A DNA stretch of 64,000 nucleotides from Streptomyces sp. CB01881 (GCF_002953255.1 NZ_CP026498.1:5747815-5811814), one strand, 5' to 3'. Shown: positions 38,331 to 46,001, counted from the stretch's first letter. Program-made: numbers and translations. Notes: generated from the sequence alone by a model not told the origin.

Positions 38331-38365
38331 TTGACATCTCTAGAGATATTAGCTTCTCTAGAGAT
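38331..38365. promoter_or_regulatory. Twin TCTCTAGAGA palindromes overlapping a TTGACA box
   Basis: TCTCTAGAGA occurs at 38337-38346 (extended to a perfect 12-bp palindrome 38336-38347) and at 38355-38364, centres 18 bp apart. TTGACA (38331-38336), a perfect -35, directly abuts the first on the plus strand, and TAATAT on the minus strand lies between them. The AT-rich patch stands out against the surrounding sequence. Likely operators of the GntR protein. Confidence 0.7.
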
Positions 38366-38458
38366 GCTGGGTAGTCGCCGAGCAGAAACCGAGCCACGAC
38401 AGCGACCAGGGCCGGCGCAGCCACCGCCACGCCCGTACCAGAGCAAGGGAGCACTGCG

Positions 38459-38746
38459 GTGAGCACCCGTAAGCGCGACTCCGCCCCGGCCTACCGGCCG
38501 CGCGTGGGCGAACTCGTCCTCGACACCAGGACCGGCCGCACCGGCGTCTACATGGACACCCTCGGCGGCGAGCACTACCTGCGCCCGACCGCCGGCGGCC
38601 GCGAGTGGACGACCCGGCCCGACCAGGTCGGCCCGGCCCCGGACGACCCCGACCCCGACCCGGCCGACGACCCCCACGCCCGCCTGCACGCCCGGCTCGC
38701 CGCCCGCAACAGGAACTCCCGCCTCAACGAGAGCCAGGTGGCGTGA
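38459..38746 (+). CDS. Small basic-acidic satellite protein of the GntR regulator
   Basis: 95 residues, not assigned to a characterised family. The N-terminal half (RPRVGELVLDTRTGRTGVYM, LGGEHYLRPTAGGREWTT) looks like a small beta-barrel; the middle is an Asp/Pro run (PDDPDPDPADDPH) and the C-terminus is helical and Arg-rich. Proteins of this look frequently follow GntR/UTRA genes in streptomycetes. The GTG at 38459 has GGGAG at about 8 nt. It lies downstream of the TTGACA box and palindromes, so it is probably under GntR control. Confidence 0.72.
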   Translation: MSTRKRDSAPAYRPRVGELVLDTRTGRTGVYMDTLGGEHYLRPTAGGREWTTRPDQVGPAPDDPDPDPADDPHARLHARLAARNRNSRLNESQVA

Positions 38747-38768
38747 GGGGCGCGCGAACGGATGGAGC

Positions 38769-39011
38769 ATGTGTACACACGGGACACCCGTTACGCACAA
38801 GCTCCTGCGCGCCACGGCGATCACCGTCCTGCGCAGGCTCGCCGAACTGGAGTCGGACCCGTTCGGCGTCAACACGACCGCCCTGGTGGGCAGCCCCGAG
38901 TACCGTCGGCTCCGGGTCGGCGACCACCGGGCCGTCTCCACGGTCAACAACGGGGCGCCGCTGATCCTCGTGATCCGGGTCGGACACCGCTCGACCGTCT
39001 ATCGCGACTGA
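38769..39011 (+). pseudogene. Orphan RelE/ParE-like toxin, N-terminally short
   Basis: 80 codons. The C-terminal 55 residues match the RelE core: VLRRLAELESDPFG, SPEYRRLRVGDHRAV, and LILVIRVGHRSTVYRD with the usual basic and terminal Tyr-Arg residues. The N-terminal residues MCTHGTPVTHKLLRA do not resemble the first strand and helix of RelE, and the stretch before the core is about 15-20 residues short. GGAG lies only 1 nt before the ATG, so initiation is doubtful. No RelB-like antitoxin precedes it. It may be a decayed toxin remnant or a divergent active form. Confidence 0.6.
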
Positions 39012-39130
39012 GCGCGAACAAAATCCCGACGCGCGGGTGAGCCACTGCGAACCGTCGGACAGTTCGCCATATGCAGCGATTTCTCCGGTGATTCGACCAA
39101 TCAGCGCCGTTTCACATCAATGACGACGAA

Positions 39131-39165
39131 TGCCCTGCACCCCACGACTCGTGGGGTGCAGGGCA
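39131..39165. terminator. Terminator after the acidic small-protein gene
   Basis: A perfect 16-bp stem (39131-39146 with 39150-39165, loop 3) located 16 bp beyond the stop at 39181. Confidence 0.88.
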
Positions 39166-39180
39166 CTGGTCCGCACACGA

Positions 39181-39444
39181 TTACGGGTGGCTGGCGATAA
39201 TGCCCTGCGGCTCGTAGACCTCGCCCGGCTTGCCGGTGGCCGGGGTGACGGGCTCCACCACGCGCTCGGACTCGCCACCGAACAGGTCGTCCTCAAGGTC
39301 CGCCTTCTGGCCGGCGGTCGGCTCGGTGTACTCGGCCGGGTTCGAGGAGGCGGCCACCGCACCCTCGACAGCCTTGCCCGCCTCCACAGCGGTCTCCTGG
39401 GCCGGCGTGGTCGGCGCGGGGGTCTCGCTCTGGTTGTTGGCCAT
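39181..39444 (-). CDS. Small acidic Thr/Pro/Ala-rich protein, divergent from the SARP gene
   Basis: 87 residues, unrecognised. Composition is acidic (many Glu, few basic) and rich in Ala, Thr and Pro, with loosely repeated YTEP / VVEP / VYEP units (EYTEPTAG, RVVEPVTPATGKPGEVYEPQ). It has no signal peptide or membrane helix and is probably disordered. The ATG at 39444 has AAAGG 9 nt upstream; an ATG at 39468 is possible. A perfect hairpin ends the unit, so it is a real transcript candidate. Its position opposite an AfsR-like regulator recalls the AfsR-AfsS arrangement, where AfsS is also a small repeat-bearing protein, but no homology is claimed. Confidence 0.7.
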   Translation of the reverse strand: MANNQSETPAPTTPAQETAVEAGKAVEGAVAASSNPAEYTEPTAGQKADLEDDLFGGESERVVEPVTPATGKPGEVYEPQGIIASHP

Positions 39445-39527
39445 GGGCGGCCGCCTTTCGGTCATCAAATGTCTTCAGCCCCACCGGCTTGGCGCGGGCG
39501 CGTCGCCAGTATCGTAGGGTTGATTAA

Positions 39528-39544
39528 ATGTCCGATAAACATCG
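39528..39544. promoter_or_regulatory. Inverted repeat ATGT-N7-ACAT in the SARP promoter region (copy 1)
   Basis: ATGTCCGATAAACATCG, a dyad in an AT-rich patch of the divergent intergenic region. A related dyad occurs at 42760-42776; 13 of 17 positions agree. A possible binding site. Confidence 0.45.
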
Positions 39545-39659
39545 TGCGGCTTGCCGTGCCGTCCGGCAGAGTCGGCCCTCCGCCTAAGCTGAAGCCGCTA
39601 CACGGCGGACCGCCGAGCGCCCTTCGCGGAATCGACACCACAGGCCATCGGGGGACTTC

Positions 39660-42638
39660 ATGGAGTTTCGGGAGACGCCGCCCGCACCGGCGCTGCGCTT
39701 CCAGGTACTCGGTCCTGTCCAGGCATGGCTCGACGGCAAGCCCCTCGCACTCGGCTCGCCCCAGCAACAGGCGGTCCTCACCACTCTCCTGCTGCGCGCG
39801 GGACACCCCGTCACCGCACAGGACCTCGTCGACGGTCTCTGGGGTGACCGGCCACCCACCCAGGCCGTCGCCGCCCTGCGTACCTACGTCTCCCGCCTGC
39901 GGTCCGTCATCGAACCGAAGCGCGAGGTCCGCAGGCCGGCCGAACTGCTCGTCTCGGTGGCCGACGGCTACGCCCTCCACATCCCCGGCGAAGCCCTGGA
40001 TGTCGCGGTGTTCGAGAAGCTCGCCGCCGAGGCCGCGGCAGCCCGGGCATCCGGCGACCTGCACGAGGCACACCGTCTGCTCCTCCAGGCCCTCGGCCTC
40101 TTCAGCGGCCGCCCGCTGACCGGCGTCCCCGGACCGTACGCCGAGGCCCAGCGCCTGCGGCTGGCCGAACGCCAGATCGCGGTGGCCGAGGAGAGGTGCG
40201 CCGTCGCACTCGACATCGGCCAGCACGCCGAAGTGGTCGGTGAGCTGAACTCACTCACCGCCGAGCACCCACTGCGTGAGCGGCTGCGCGAACTGCTGAT
40301 GCTCGCGCTCTACCGCTGCGGGCGGCAGGCCGAGTCGCTGGGTGTCTACACCGACACCCGCAAACTCCTGATCGACGAACTCGGCGTCGAGCCGGGTGTC
40401 GGGCTGTCCGCCATGCACTCGCGCATCCTCGCGGCCGACCCCGCGCTGACGGCTCCGGTCGCGGCCGCTCCCGCCCCCACTACGCGTGAGGACAGCGTCG
40501 CCGGGCCGCCGGCTCCGGCCCAGCTTCCCGCCGATGTGTCGGACTTCAGCGGGCGGACCGCCCTGGTGGCCGACCTCTCCGCCGTGCTGATGAACGCCAC
40601 CGGACAGGCGGTCGTCGTCACCTCACTCGCCGGCATCGGCGGCGTGGGGAAGACCACCCTCGCCGTGCACGTGGCACACCGGGTCCGCGCCGAGTTCCCG
40701 GACGGGCAGCTGTACGTCGATCTCCGGGGCGCGGGCGCCTCACCGGCCGACCCCGCCGTGGTCCTCGGTGACTTCCTGCATGTGCTCGGCGTCACCGAAA
40801 GCCCCGACTCCCTCGACCAGCGCGCCGCTCTCTACCGGTCGCTGCTCGCCAGCCGACGCATGCTGATCCTGCTCGACAACGCCCAGGACGCCGAGCAGAT
40901 CCGGCCTCTCATCCCGGGTGTGTCCGGGTGTGCCGTACTCGCCACCAGCCGATCCCGACTCGCCGGGATGCCCGGCGCACACCTGGTGGACGTCGAGGAG
41001 CTGACGCCGGAGGAGGCGTTGGCGCTCTTCTCGGCCATCGTCGGCGAGCTGCGCGTCGCGGCCGAACCCGAGGCCGCGATGGCAGTCGTCACGGCCTGCG
41101 GCTTCCTCCCCCTGGCCGTCCGCATCGCGGCGGCCCGGCTGGCCAGCCGGCCCCGGTGGAGTGTCTCGGACCTGGCCCGTCGGTTAGCCGATCAACGGCG
41201 CCGTCTGGACGAGCTCCAACTCGGCAACCTGGCAGTGGAAACCACCATCGGACTGGGCTACGGGCAGCTCTCCCCTTCCGAGGCCCGCGCCTTTCGGCTG
41301 CTCTCCCTCGTCGACTCGCCCGATCTCCCGCTCGCAGCCGTGACGGAGGTTCTGGGCGTCGACGTCTCCGAGGCGGAGGACCTCGCCGAAGCGCTGGTCG
41401 AAGCCAACATGCTGGAGTGCTTCACGCCGGGCCGCTACCGCTACCACGACCTGCTCCGGCTCTACGCCCAGCGGCAGAACGAACGGACCGGGGACCTCGC
41501 CGAACAGCAGGCCGCCGTCCGACGCCTTCTCGACCTGCTCCTGGCGACCGTTCGCAACGCGGCGCAGGCGATCGAGCCCGATGACCAGCTACCCGAGCCG
41601 CTGAACGATCCCGACTCGACCGGCCTCGTCCTGCTCACGAGCGAATCTGCCCAGGAGTGGCTGCGCACCGAGATCGCGCTGCTGCTCAGCTCGGTCGAGG
41701 CGGCCGTCCAGGGGCCTAGCGAGTTGCTGCGGCCCGCTGTCGACCTGCTGATCGTCCTGGACAGCCTGGTGGAGGACCCGACCCATGGGTCCCGCGTGCG
41801 TCGGATGCTGGAAACCGCGGCCCGGAACGCCGAGGTCTACGGGGACTCGGCAGCCCTGGCCCGCGTTCACTTCGCCTTCGGCACGCTGCAGTCGATCACC
41901 AACGACTTCCAGAGTGCCGAGCAGTCGCTGCGCAAGAGCCTCAGCCTCCAGGACGCCGACGACATGACGGTGCTCCAGTCGGCTGCCGCCAACACCCTGG
42001 GCATCATCCTCAGCCTGGCCAGCCGCTCCGCCGAGGCACTGCCCTTCTTCGAGCAGGCACTCGCGATCAGTCGTGTGGTGGGTACGCCGATCGGCGAGGC
42101 CCGGCTGCTCGGCAACATCGCCCGCGCCCAGCTGGGGCTCGGGCAGACCGAGACCGCCGTCCGCTCGGTCACCGACGCCGTCGCCACCGCGCGCGCGTCC
42201 AAGAACGGCCCGTGCCTGGCCGACACCCTGTACCAGCTCGGGGTCGTTCTCTCCTCCACCGACGAGCCCGGTACCGCCGTCGGGCATCTGCGCGAGGCTC
42301 ACCGGCTCTACCAGTCGCAGCAGAACCGCCTCCGCGAGGGCTACACGCTCGCGCGCCTCTCCTCAGCCCTGCTCGCCGCCGGCCAGCACGCCGAGGCAGC
42401 CGAGGCGGCCGAGGAGTCCCTCGCCATCGGGCTGGAGATGGACTCCGCCTACTGCCAGGGCCTGGCCAATGCCGCGCTCGGCGAGGCGCTGCTCGGGCTC
42501 GCGCAGCCGGCGCGCGGGCTGGCGTGTCTCCAGGAGGCGCACGTCGTCTTCACGCGGCTCGGTGTGCCGGAGGCCTCCCCCGTGGCGGACCTCATCTCCC
42601 AGCAGCACACCGAGCCCCTCTCTCCCCCCGCGCCCTGA
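39660..42638 (+). CDS. AfsR-like SARP regulator (wHTH-BTAD-NB-ARC-TPR)
   Basis: 992-residue activator of the streptomycete antibiotic regulatory protein family. OmpR-like winged helix at about 12-105 (VLGPVQAWLDGKPLALGSPQ), BTAD at 112-258 (DVAVFEKLAAEAAAARASGD), NB-ARC ATPase from about 295 with P-loop GIGGVGKT at 325-332 and sensor LLDNAQDAEQIRPL, then TPR repeats at about 715-975. ATG 39660 follows GGGGGA. Codon 509 (41184-41186) is TTA, the rare leucine codon read by the bldA tRNA; I saw no other in-frame TTA in the plus-strand genes I scanned. Large SARPs activate secondary-metabolite genes or, like AfsR, act globally. No biosynthetic cluster adjoins it, so the targets are elsewhere or include the neighbouring small gene. 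Confidence 0.95.
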   Translation: MEFRETPPAPALRFQVLGPVQAWLDGKPLALGSPQQQAVLTTLLLRAGHPVTAQDLVDGLWGDRPPTQAVAALRTYVSRLRSVIEPKREVRRPAELLVSVADGYALHIPGEALDVAVFEKLAAEAAAARASGDLHEAHRLLLQALGLFSGRPLTGVPGPYAEAQRLRLAERQIAVAEERCAVALDIGQHAEVVGELNSLTAEHPLRERLRELLMLALYRCGRQAESLGVYTDTRKLLIDELGVEPGVGLSAMHSRILAADPALTAPVAAAPAPTTREDSVAGPPAPAQLPADVSDFSGRTALVADLSAVLMNATGQAVVVTSLAGIGGVGKTTLAVHVAHRVRAEFPDGQLYVDLRGAGASPADPAVVLGDFLHVLGVTESPDSLDQRAALYRSLLASRRMLILLDNAQDAEQIRPLIPGVSGCAVLATSRSRLAGMPGAHLVDVEELTPEEALALFSAIVGELRVAAEPEAAMAVVTACGFLPLAVRIAAARLASRPRWSVSDLARRLADQRRRLDELQLGNLAVETTIGLGYGQLSPSEARAFRLLSLVDSPDLPLAAVTEVLGVDVSEAEDLAEALVEANMLECFTPGRYRYHDLLRLYAQRQNERTGDLAEQQAAVRRLLDLLLATVRNAAQAIEPDDQLPEPLNDPDSTGLVLLTSESAQEWLRTEIALLLSSVEAAVQGPSELLRPAVDLLIVLDSLVEDPTHGSRVRRMLETAARNAEVYGDSAALARVHFAFGTLQSITNDFQSAEQSLRKSLSLQDADDMTVLQSAAANTLGIILSLASRSAEALPFFEQALAISRVVGTPIGEARLLGNIARAQLGLGQTETAVRSVTDAVATARASKNGPCLADTLYQLGVVLSSTDEPGTAVGHLREAHRLYQSQQNRLREGYTLARLSSALLAAGQHAEAAEAAEESLAIGLEMDSAYCQGLANAALGEALLGLAQPARGLACLQEAHVVFTRLGVPEASPVADLISQQHTEPLSPPAP
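41184..41186 (+). other. In-frame TTA (bldA-dependent) codon
   Basis: Codon 509 of the SARP gene, within ARRLADQ. The frame was checked from the ATG at 39660 (offset 1524). Translation should depend on the developmental leucyl-tRNA UUA. Confidence 0.9.
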
Positions 42639-42712
42639 GCCTCCGTCCCCCGACGGGAGGCTCCCCCCATGAGCGTTCGGTGCTCCCGCAGCCCCCCGGC
42701 TGCGGGAGCACC
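42637..42712 (+). terminator. Two consecutive terminators after the SARP gene
   Basis: The first hairpin, 42637-42663, starts inside the stop codon (8+3 bp with one bulged base). The second, 42679-42693 with 42698-42712, is a perfect 15-bp stem with a 4-nt loop. Confidence 0.88.
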
Positions 42713-42759
42713 CTCAACGCTTCCCCGGCGCTGGACTCCACTGTGCACCGGACCGATTG

Positions 42760-42776
42760 ACGTTCAATAAACGTCG
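42760..42776. promoter_or_regulatory. Inverted repeat ACGTT-N5-AACGT downstream of the SARP gene (copy 2)
   Basis: ACGTTCAATAAACGTCG; the arms are perfect and the sequence shares 13 of 17 positions with 39528-39544 on the other side of the SARP gene. Confidence 0.45.
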
Positions 42777-43094
42777 GATTGTCAGCCTGGCGCAGCGGAA
42801 AATCGCAGGTCAGGCCCACAGTGACAGCGCACCGTGCGGCGCGCGGCGCCCAGACGCACCACCCCGGCCCGCAACCCCGTGCTTCCGCAACCCGGGTCCC
42901 AGCGCCCAACTGTCACGAGTTGGCCGGAAACGGACCCCATGACGGAGTGATCACGCATATTCTCAGATGCCAGTACACACATGAGTGCACTTATCCGGCA
43001 GAGCATCCGGAAACGGCGGCGCGGCGGCGTCCCCACGGTGCAGAGTGTCCCTGTGCGCGGAGCCGTATCCGCGCACGGAACGTCTCTGCGCAGA

Positions 43095-43128
43095 GTGTCT
43101 GAGTGCAGTCGGGTGTCAGAGTGCAGTC
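43095..43128. repeat. 16-bp direct repeat upstream of the methyltransferase gene
   Basis: GTGTCTGAGTGCAGTC (43095-43110) and GTGTCAGAGTGCAGTC (43113-43128) differ at one base and repeat with an 18-bp period, 140-170 bp before the coding start. A possible tandem operator. Confidence 0.6.
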
Positions 43129-43267
43129 AGTGTGACGCGGGGAGCGTGACGTACCGCCACCGGCAGCGGGCCGGCGAGGCAGCACGGGCGCCGGGACGAA
43201 CGGCGGCCCGGCCTCGTACGCCGAGTACAGCCGACCGGAGGCCCGGGTGGAAAGGTGCCTCTCAATC

Positions 43268-44041
43268 GTGACGACCGGACAGATATCCGACCCGTTCCCC
43301 CTCGACGAGGACGCGGACGGCGGTGACGAGCCCGACGTACTGCACCGGCGTGCCGAGCGCGCCCTGCAGGCGGTCGCCTTCGACACCATCGGCGCCGGCT
43401 ACGCCGAGGCCTTCCCCGCCAAGGACGGCCAGCTCGCCTGCGGGCGCCGGCTGCTGGCACAACTCGAACCGGGCGCCACCGTGCTGGACATCGGCTGCGG
43501 CACCGGCGACCCGACCGTCCGCCAGTTCGCCGCCGCAGGAATGCGCGTCACCGGCGTGGACCTCTCGGACGTGATGCTCACGCTGGCACGCGGCACCGGG
43601 CAGCACGGCCCGTACCCGTACCCGCCCGAGTTCCACCGCATCGACATGTACGACCTGGCCACCGACCGGGCCGGCCACGCCTGGAACGTCCCGTCGCTCG
43701 GCCCGGCCGGGCACGGCGGGTTCGCCGCCGTCACCGCGTTCTTCTCCCTCATCCTGCTCCCCCAGGACGAGATCCCCGTCGTGCTCGCCCGGCTGCGCGA
43801 GCTCCTGCGGCCCGGCGGGCTGCTGGCGCTCGGTATGGTCGAGGCGGACCTGGATCACGTTCCACTCCCGTTCCTCGGACGGGAGCTGCGGATCAGCGGG
43901 TATCTGCGCGAGGATCTGGAACGGGTTCTGGTGGAGGCCGGGTTCGCCGTCGAGGATCGGTCGGGGTATTCGTACGCGCCGGCCAGCACCTCGCTGCCGC
44001 CGGAGGAGCAACTGTTCCTGCGCTGTCGACGCGTCGGCTGA
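43268..44041 (+). CDS. Class I SAM-dependent methyltransferase
   Basis: 257-residue Rossmann methyltransferase. Motif I TVLDIGCGTGDPTVRQF, acidic loop VTGVDLSDVMLTLARG, motif IV region FAAVTAFFSLILLPQDEIPV and post-motif LRELLRPGGLLALGMVEAD. The acidic N-terminus (DPFPLDEDADGGDEPDVLHR) is unusual for the class. GTG 43268 is preferred, with GAAAGG upstream; an in-frame GTG at 43247 would add 7 residues. It precedes the SpoIIE-type gene by 54 bp on the same strand and is probably cotranscribed, suggesting that it modifies a component of that signalling unit or is merely co-regulated. Confidence 0.88.
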   Translation: MTTGQISDPFPLDEDADGGDEPDVLHRRAERALQAVAFDTIGAGYAEAFPAKDGQLACGRRLLAQLEPGATVLDIGCGTGDPTVRQFAAAGMRVTGVDLSDVMLTLARGTGQHGPYPYPPEFHRIDMYDLATDRAGHAWNVPSLGPAGHGGFAAVTAFFSLILLPQDEIPVVLARLRELLRPGGLLALGMVEADLDHVPLPFLGRELRISGYLREDLERVLVEAGFAVEDRSGYSYAPASTSLPPEEQLFLRCRRVG

Positions 44042-44095
44042 GACCAGCGCACCCGGAAACACCAGCACCCGACACCACTCCCAGGACAGGCAGCC

Positions 44096-45940
44096 GTGCG
44101 CGACCAGCTCAAACCCGAGGCCGGACAGCCGCCTGCCCTTCCGGGCCAACGCCGCCCGCCACCTCGCGAAACCGGTTCCGGTGAGGTCGCCGAGCGCCTC
44201 GCCCTCCTCGACCACGCCACCCGGCGGGTCAACAGCGCCCTCGACCTGGCGGCGACGCTGCGCAACATCTGCCGGGTGCTGGTGCCGACCCTCGCCGACG
44301 CCGCCATCGTCCACCTGCGCGACCCGCTGCCCAACGTCGAGCGCGAGCCCGGGTTCCCCGACGAGCTGCGGATCCACCACAGCCTGGGCACCCGGCTGGG
44401 CCGCCGCGGCCGGCCCACCGCCGGGGGCGACCACCGCGGGTCCCGGCACGGCAGCCGGTACGGCTCGCGCTCGACCGCCGACACCGGACCCGCCACGCCG
44501 GTCACCCGGGGCGGCGCGCTCGCCCACACCCTGCTCAGCCGCCGCCCCGCCGAGGCCGCCGTCCTCGGCACGGCGGGCCGGGACGACGGGACGACCGACC
44601 GCGCCACCGAGCGGACCACCGAGCTGCTGCGCGAGCTGTACGGCGCCCGCGGGCTGGCCCGGCTCGGTGCCGGCAGCTCCGTGCTCGCCCTGCCGCTGCG
44701 CGGGCGCAAGGCCGTCCTGGGCCTGCTGGTGCTGATCCGCCGGCCGCCCGAGAGGACCGGCCGCCCCGGCTTCGACGCCGCCGACACCGCGACCGCCGCC
44801 CACCTCACCACCCAGGCCGGCCTGGCCGTCGACACCGCGCTGCGGTACGCCCGCGAGTGGGAGATAGCCAACGAACTCCAGCGCAGCATGCTGCCGTTGC
44901 GCCTCCCCCAGCCGCACGGCGTCCGGCTCTCCCAGCGCTACCTGCCCGGCGAGCGCGGCGCCCAGGTCGGCGGCGACTGGTACGACGCCGTTCCGCTGCC
45001 CGGCAACCGGGTGGCGCTGATCGTCGGCGACGTGATGGGCCACTCGCTCACCTCTGCCGCCATCATGGGCCAACTCCGCACCAGCGCACAGACCTTGGCC
45101 GCGCTCGACCTGCCGCCGCACGAGGTGCTGTACCACCTCGACGAGCAGGCCCAACGGCTCGGCCGCGAACAGCACCTGGCCACCTGCGTGTACGCGGTCT
45201 ACGACCCGATCGCCAACCGGGTGGTGCTCGCCAACGCCGGACACGTGCCGCCGGTACTGGTCCGGCCGGACGGCACGGCCGAGCTGCTGGAGCTGGACTC
45301 GGGCGCACCGATCGGCGTCGGCGGTGTCGACTTCTCCTCCGTCGAACTGCCCGCCCCGCCCGGCTCCGCACTGCTGCTCTTCACCGACGGCCTGGTCGAG
45401 ACCCGCAACCGCCCGATCAGCGACGGGCTGGAGCTGCTCCGCGCCCGCCTCGCCACCGTGCAGCCGCAGGCCCCCGAGCAGCTCTGCCAGGAGGCCCTGC
45501 GGATCCTGCCGCCGGGCGACCGCGGCGACGACATCGCGCTGCTCGCCGCCTGCTTCGACGGCATCCCGGCCGGCGACGTCGCGCACTGGTACCTCCAGCC
45601 GCGCAACGAGACCCCGGGGCGGGCACGCCGGCTGGCCGCCCACACGCTGCGCCGCTGGGGGCTCGAAGGGCTCAGCGAGGCGACCGAGTTGATGGTCAGC
45701 GAGCTGGTCACCAACGCCGTCCAGCACGCCACCCGGCCGGTCACCCTGAGCCTGGTCCGCACCACCCGGCTGCGGTGCGAGGTCGGGGACGACAGCCCGC
45801 TGCTGCCGCGTCCGCGGCGCACCGGGCCGGAGGACGAACGCGGGCGCGGGCTGCAGATAGTGGCCCGCTGCGCCGAGCGCTGGGGTGCCACCCGGCTGGG
45901 CACCGGCAAGGTGGTCTGGTTCGAGCAACGGCTGCCGTGA
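44096..45940 (+). CDS. GAF-like/PP2C/ATPase regulator (third SpoIIE-type phosphatase)
   Basis: 614 residues. An N-terminal sensor resembling a GAF domain (about 30-260; ERLALLDHATRRVNSALDLA, ICRVLVPTLADAAIVHL) is interrupted by an Arg/Gly-rich insertion at about 100-150. A SpoIIE PP2C domain follows at about 265-490 (GGDWYDAVPLPGNRVALIVG, DVMGHSLTSAAIMGQL, LFTDGLVETRNR) and an RsbW-type ATPase at about 505-610 (SELVTNAVQHATRPVTLSLV, with GRGLQIVARCAERWGATRLG). Unlike the two copies at 3.8-9.5 kb it has no PAS domain. GTG 44096 follows AGGACAGG. Expected role: partner-switching control of a sigma factor; the partners are not in this window. Confidence 0.9.
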   Translation: MRDQLKPEAGQPPALPGQRRPPPRETGSGEVAERLALLDHATRRVNSALDLAATLRNICRVLVPTLADAAIVHLRDPLPNVEREPGFPDELRIHHSLGTRLGRRGRPTAGGDHRGSRHGSRYGSRSTADTGPATPVTRGGALAHTLLSRRPAEAAVLGTAGRDDGTTDRATERTTELLRELYGARGLARLGAGSSVLALPLRGRKAVLGLLVLIRRPPERTGRPGFDAADTATAAHLTTQAGLAVDTALRYAREWEIANELQRSMLPLRLPQPHGVRLSQRYLPGERGAQVGGDWYDAVPLPGNRVALIVGDVMGHSLTSAAIMGQLRTSAQTLAALDLPPHEVLYHLDEQAQRLGREQHLATCVYAVYDPIANRVVLANAGHVPPVLVRPDGTAELLELDSGAPIGVGGVDFSSVELPAPPGSALLLFTDGLVETRNRPISDGLELLRARLATVQPQAPEQLCQEALRILPPGDRGDDIALLAACFDGIPAGDVAHWYLQPRNETPGRARRLAAHTLRRWGLEGLSEATELMVSELVTNAVQHATRPVTLSLVRTTRLRCEVGDDSPLLPRPRRTGPEDERGRGLQIVARCAERWGATRLGTGKVVWFEQRLP

Positions 45941-45946
45941 CGGGAC

Positions 45947-45976
45947 GCGGCCCCCGGCGAGACCGCCGGGAGCCGC
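45947..45976. terminator. Terminator between SpoIIE-type and MMPL genes
   Basis: 45947-45959 pairs with 45964-45976 (13 positions, one mismatch, loop 4), 7 bp after the stop. Confidence 0.75.
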
Positions 45977-46001
45977 GCGAGTGCCGCGAGTGCCGCGAGA
46001 T

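Larger units (their letters stand above)
42639..43267. other. 629-bp non-coding region between SARP and methyltransferase genes
   Basis: Besides the two terminators it holds a dyad ACGTT-N5-AACGT (42760-42774), stretches of GTG/CAG-rich DNA and a 16-bp direct repeat at 43095-43128. No credible gene: short frames here lack ribosome-binding sites and normal codon bias. Confidence 0.6.

Noticed and set aside
39181..39444. Acidic small protein as a RiPP precursor peptide
   Set aside because: No modification enzyme, protease or transporter of any RiPP class is adjacent, and the C-terminus lacks a Cys/Ser/Thr-rich core.
42757..42942. Short frame after the SARP terminators, starting TTG
   Set aside because: No ribosome-binding site, atypical codon use, and it begins inside the dyad at 42760.
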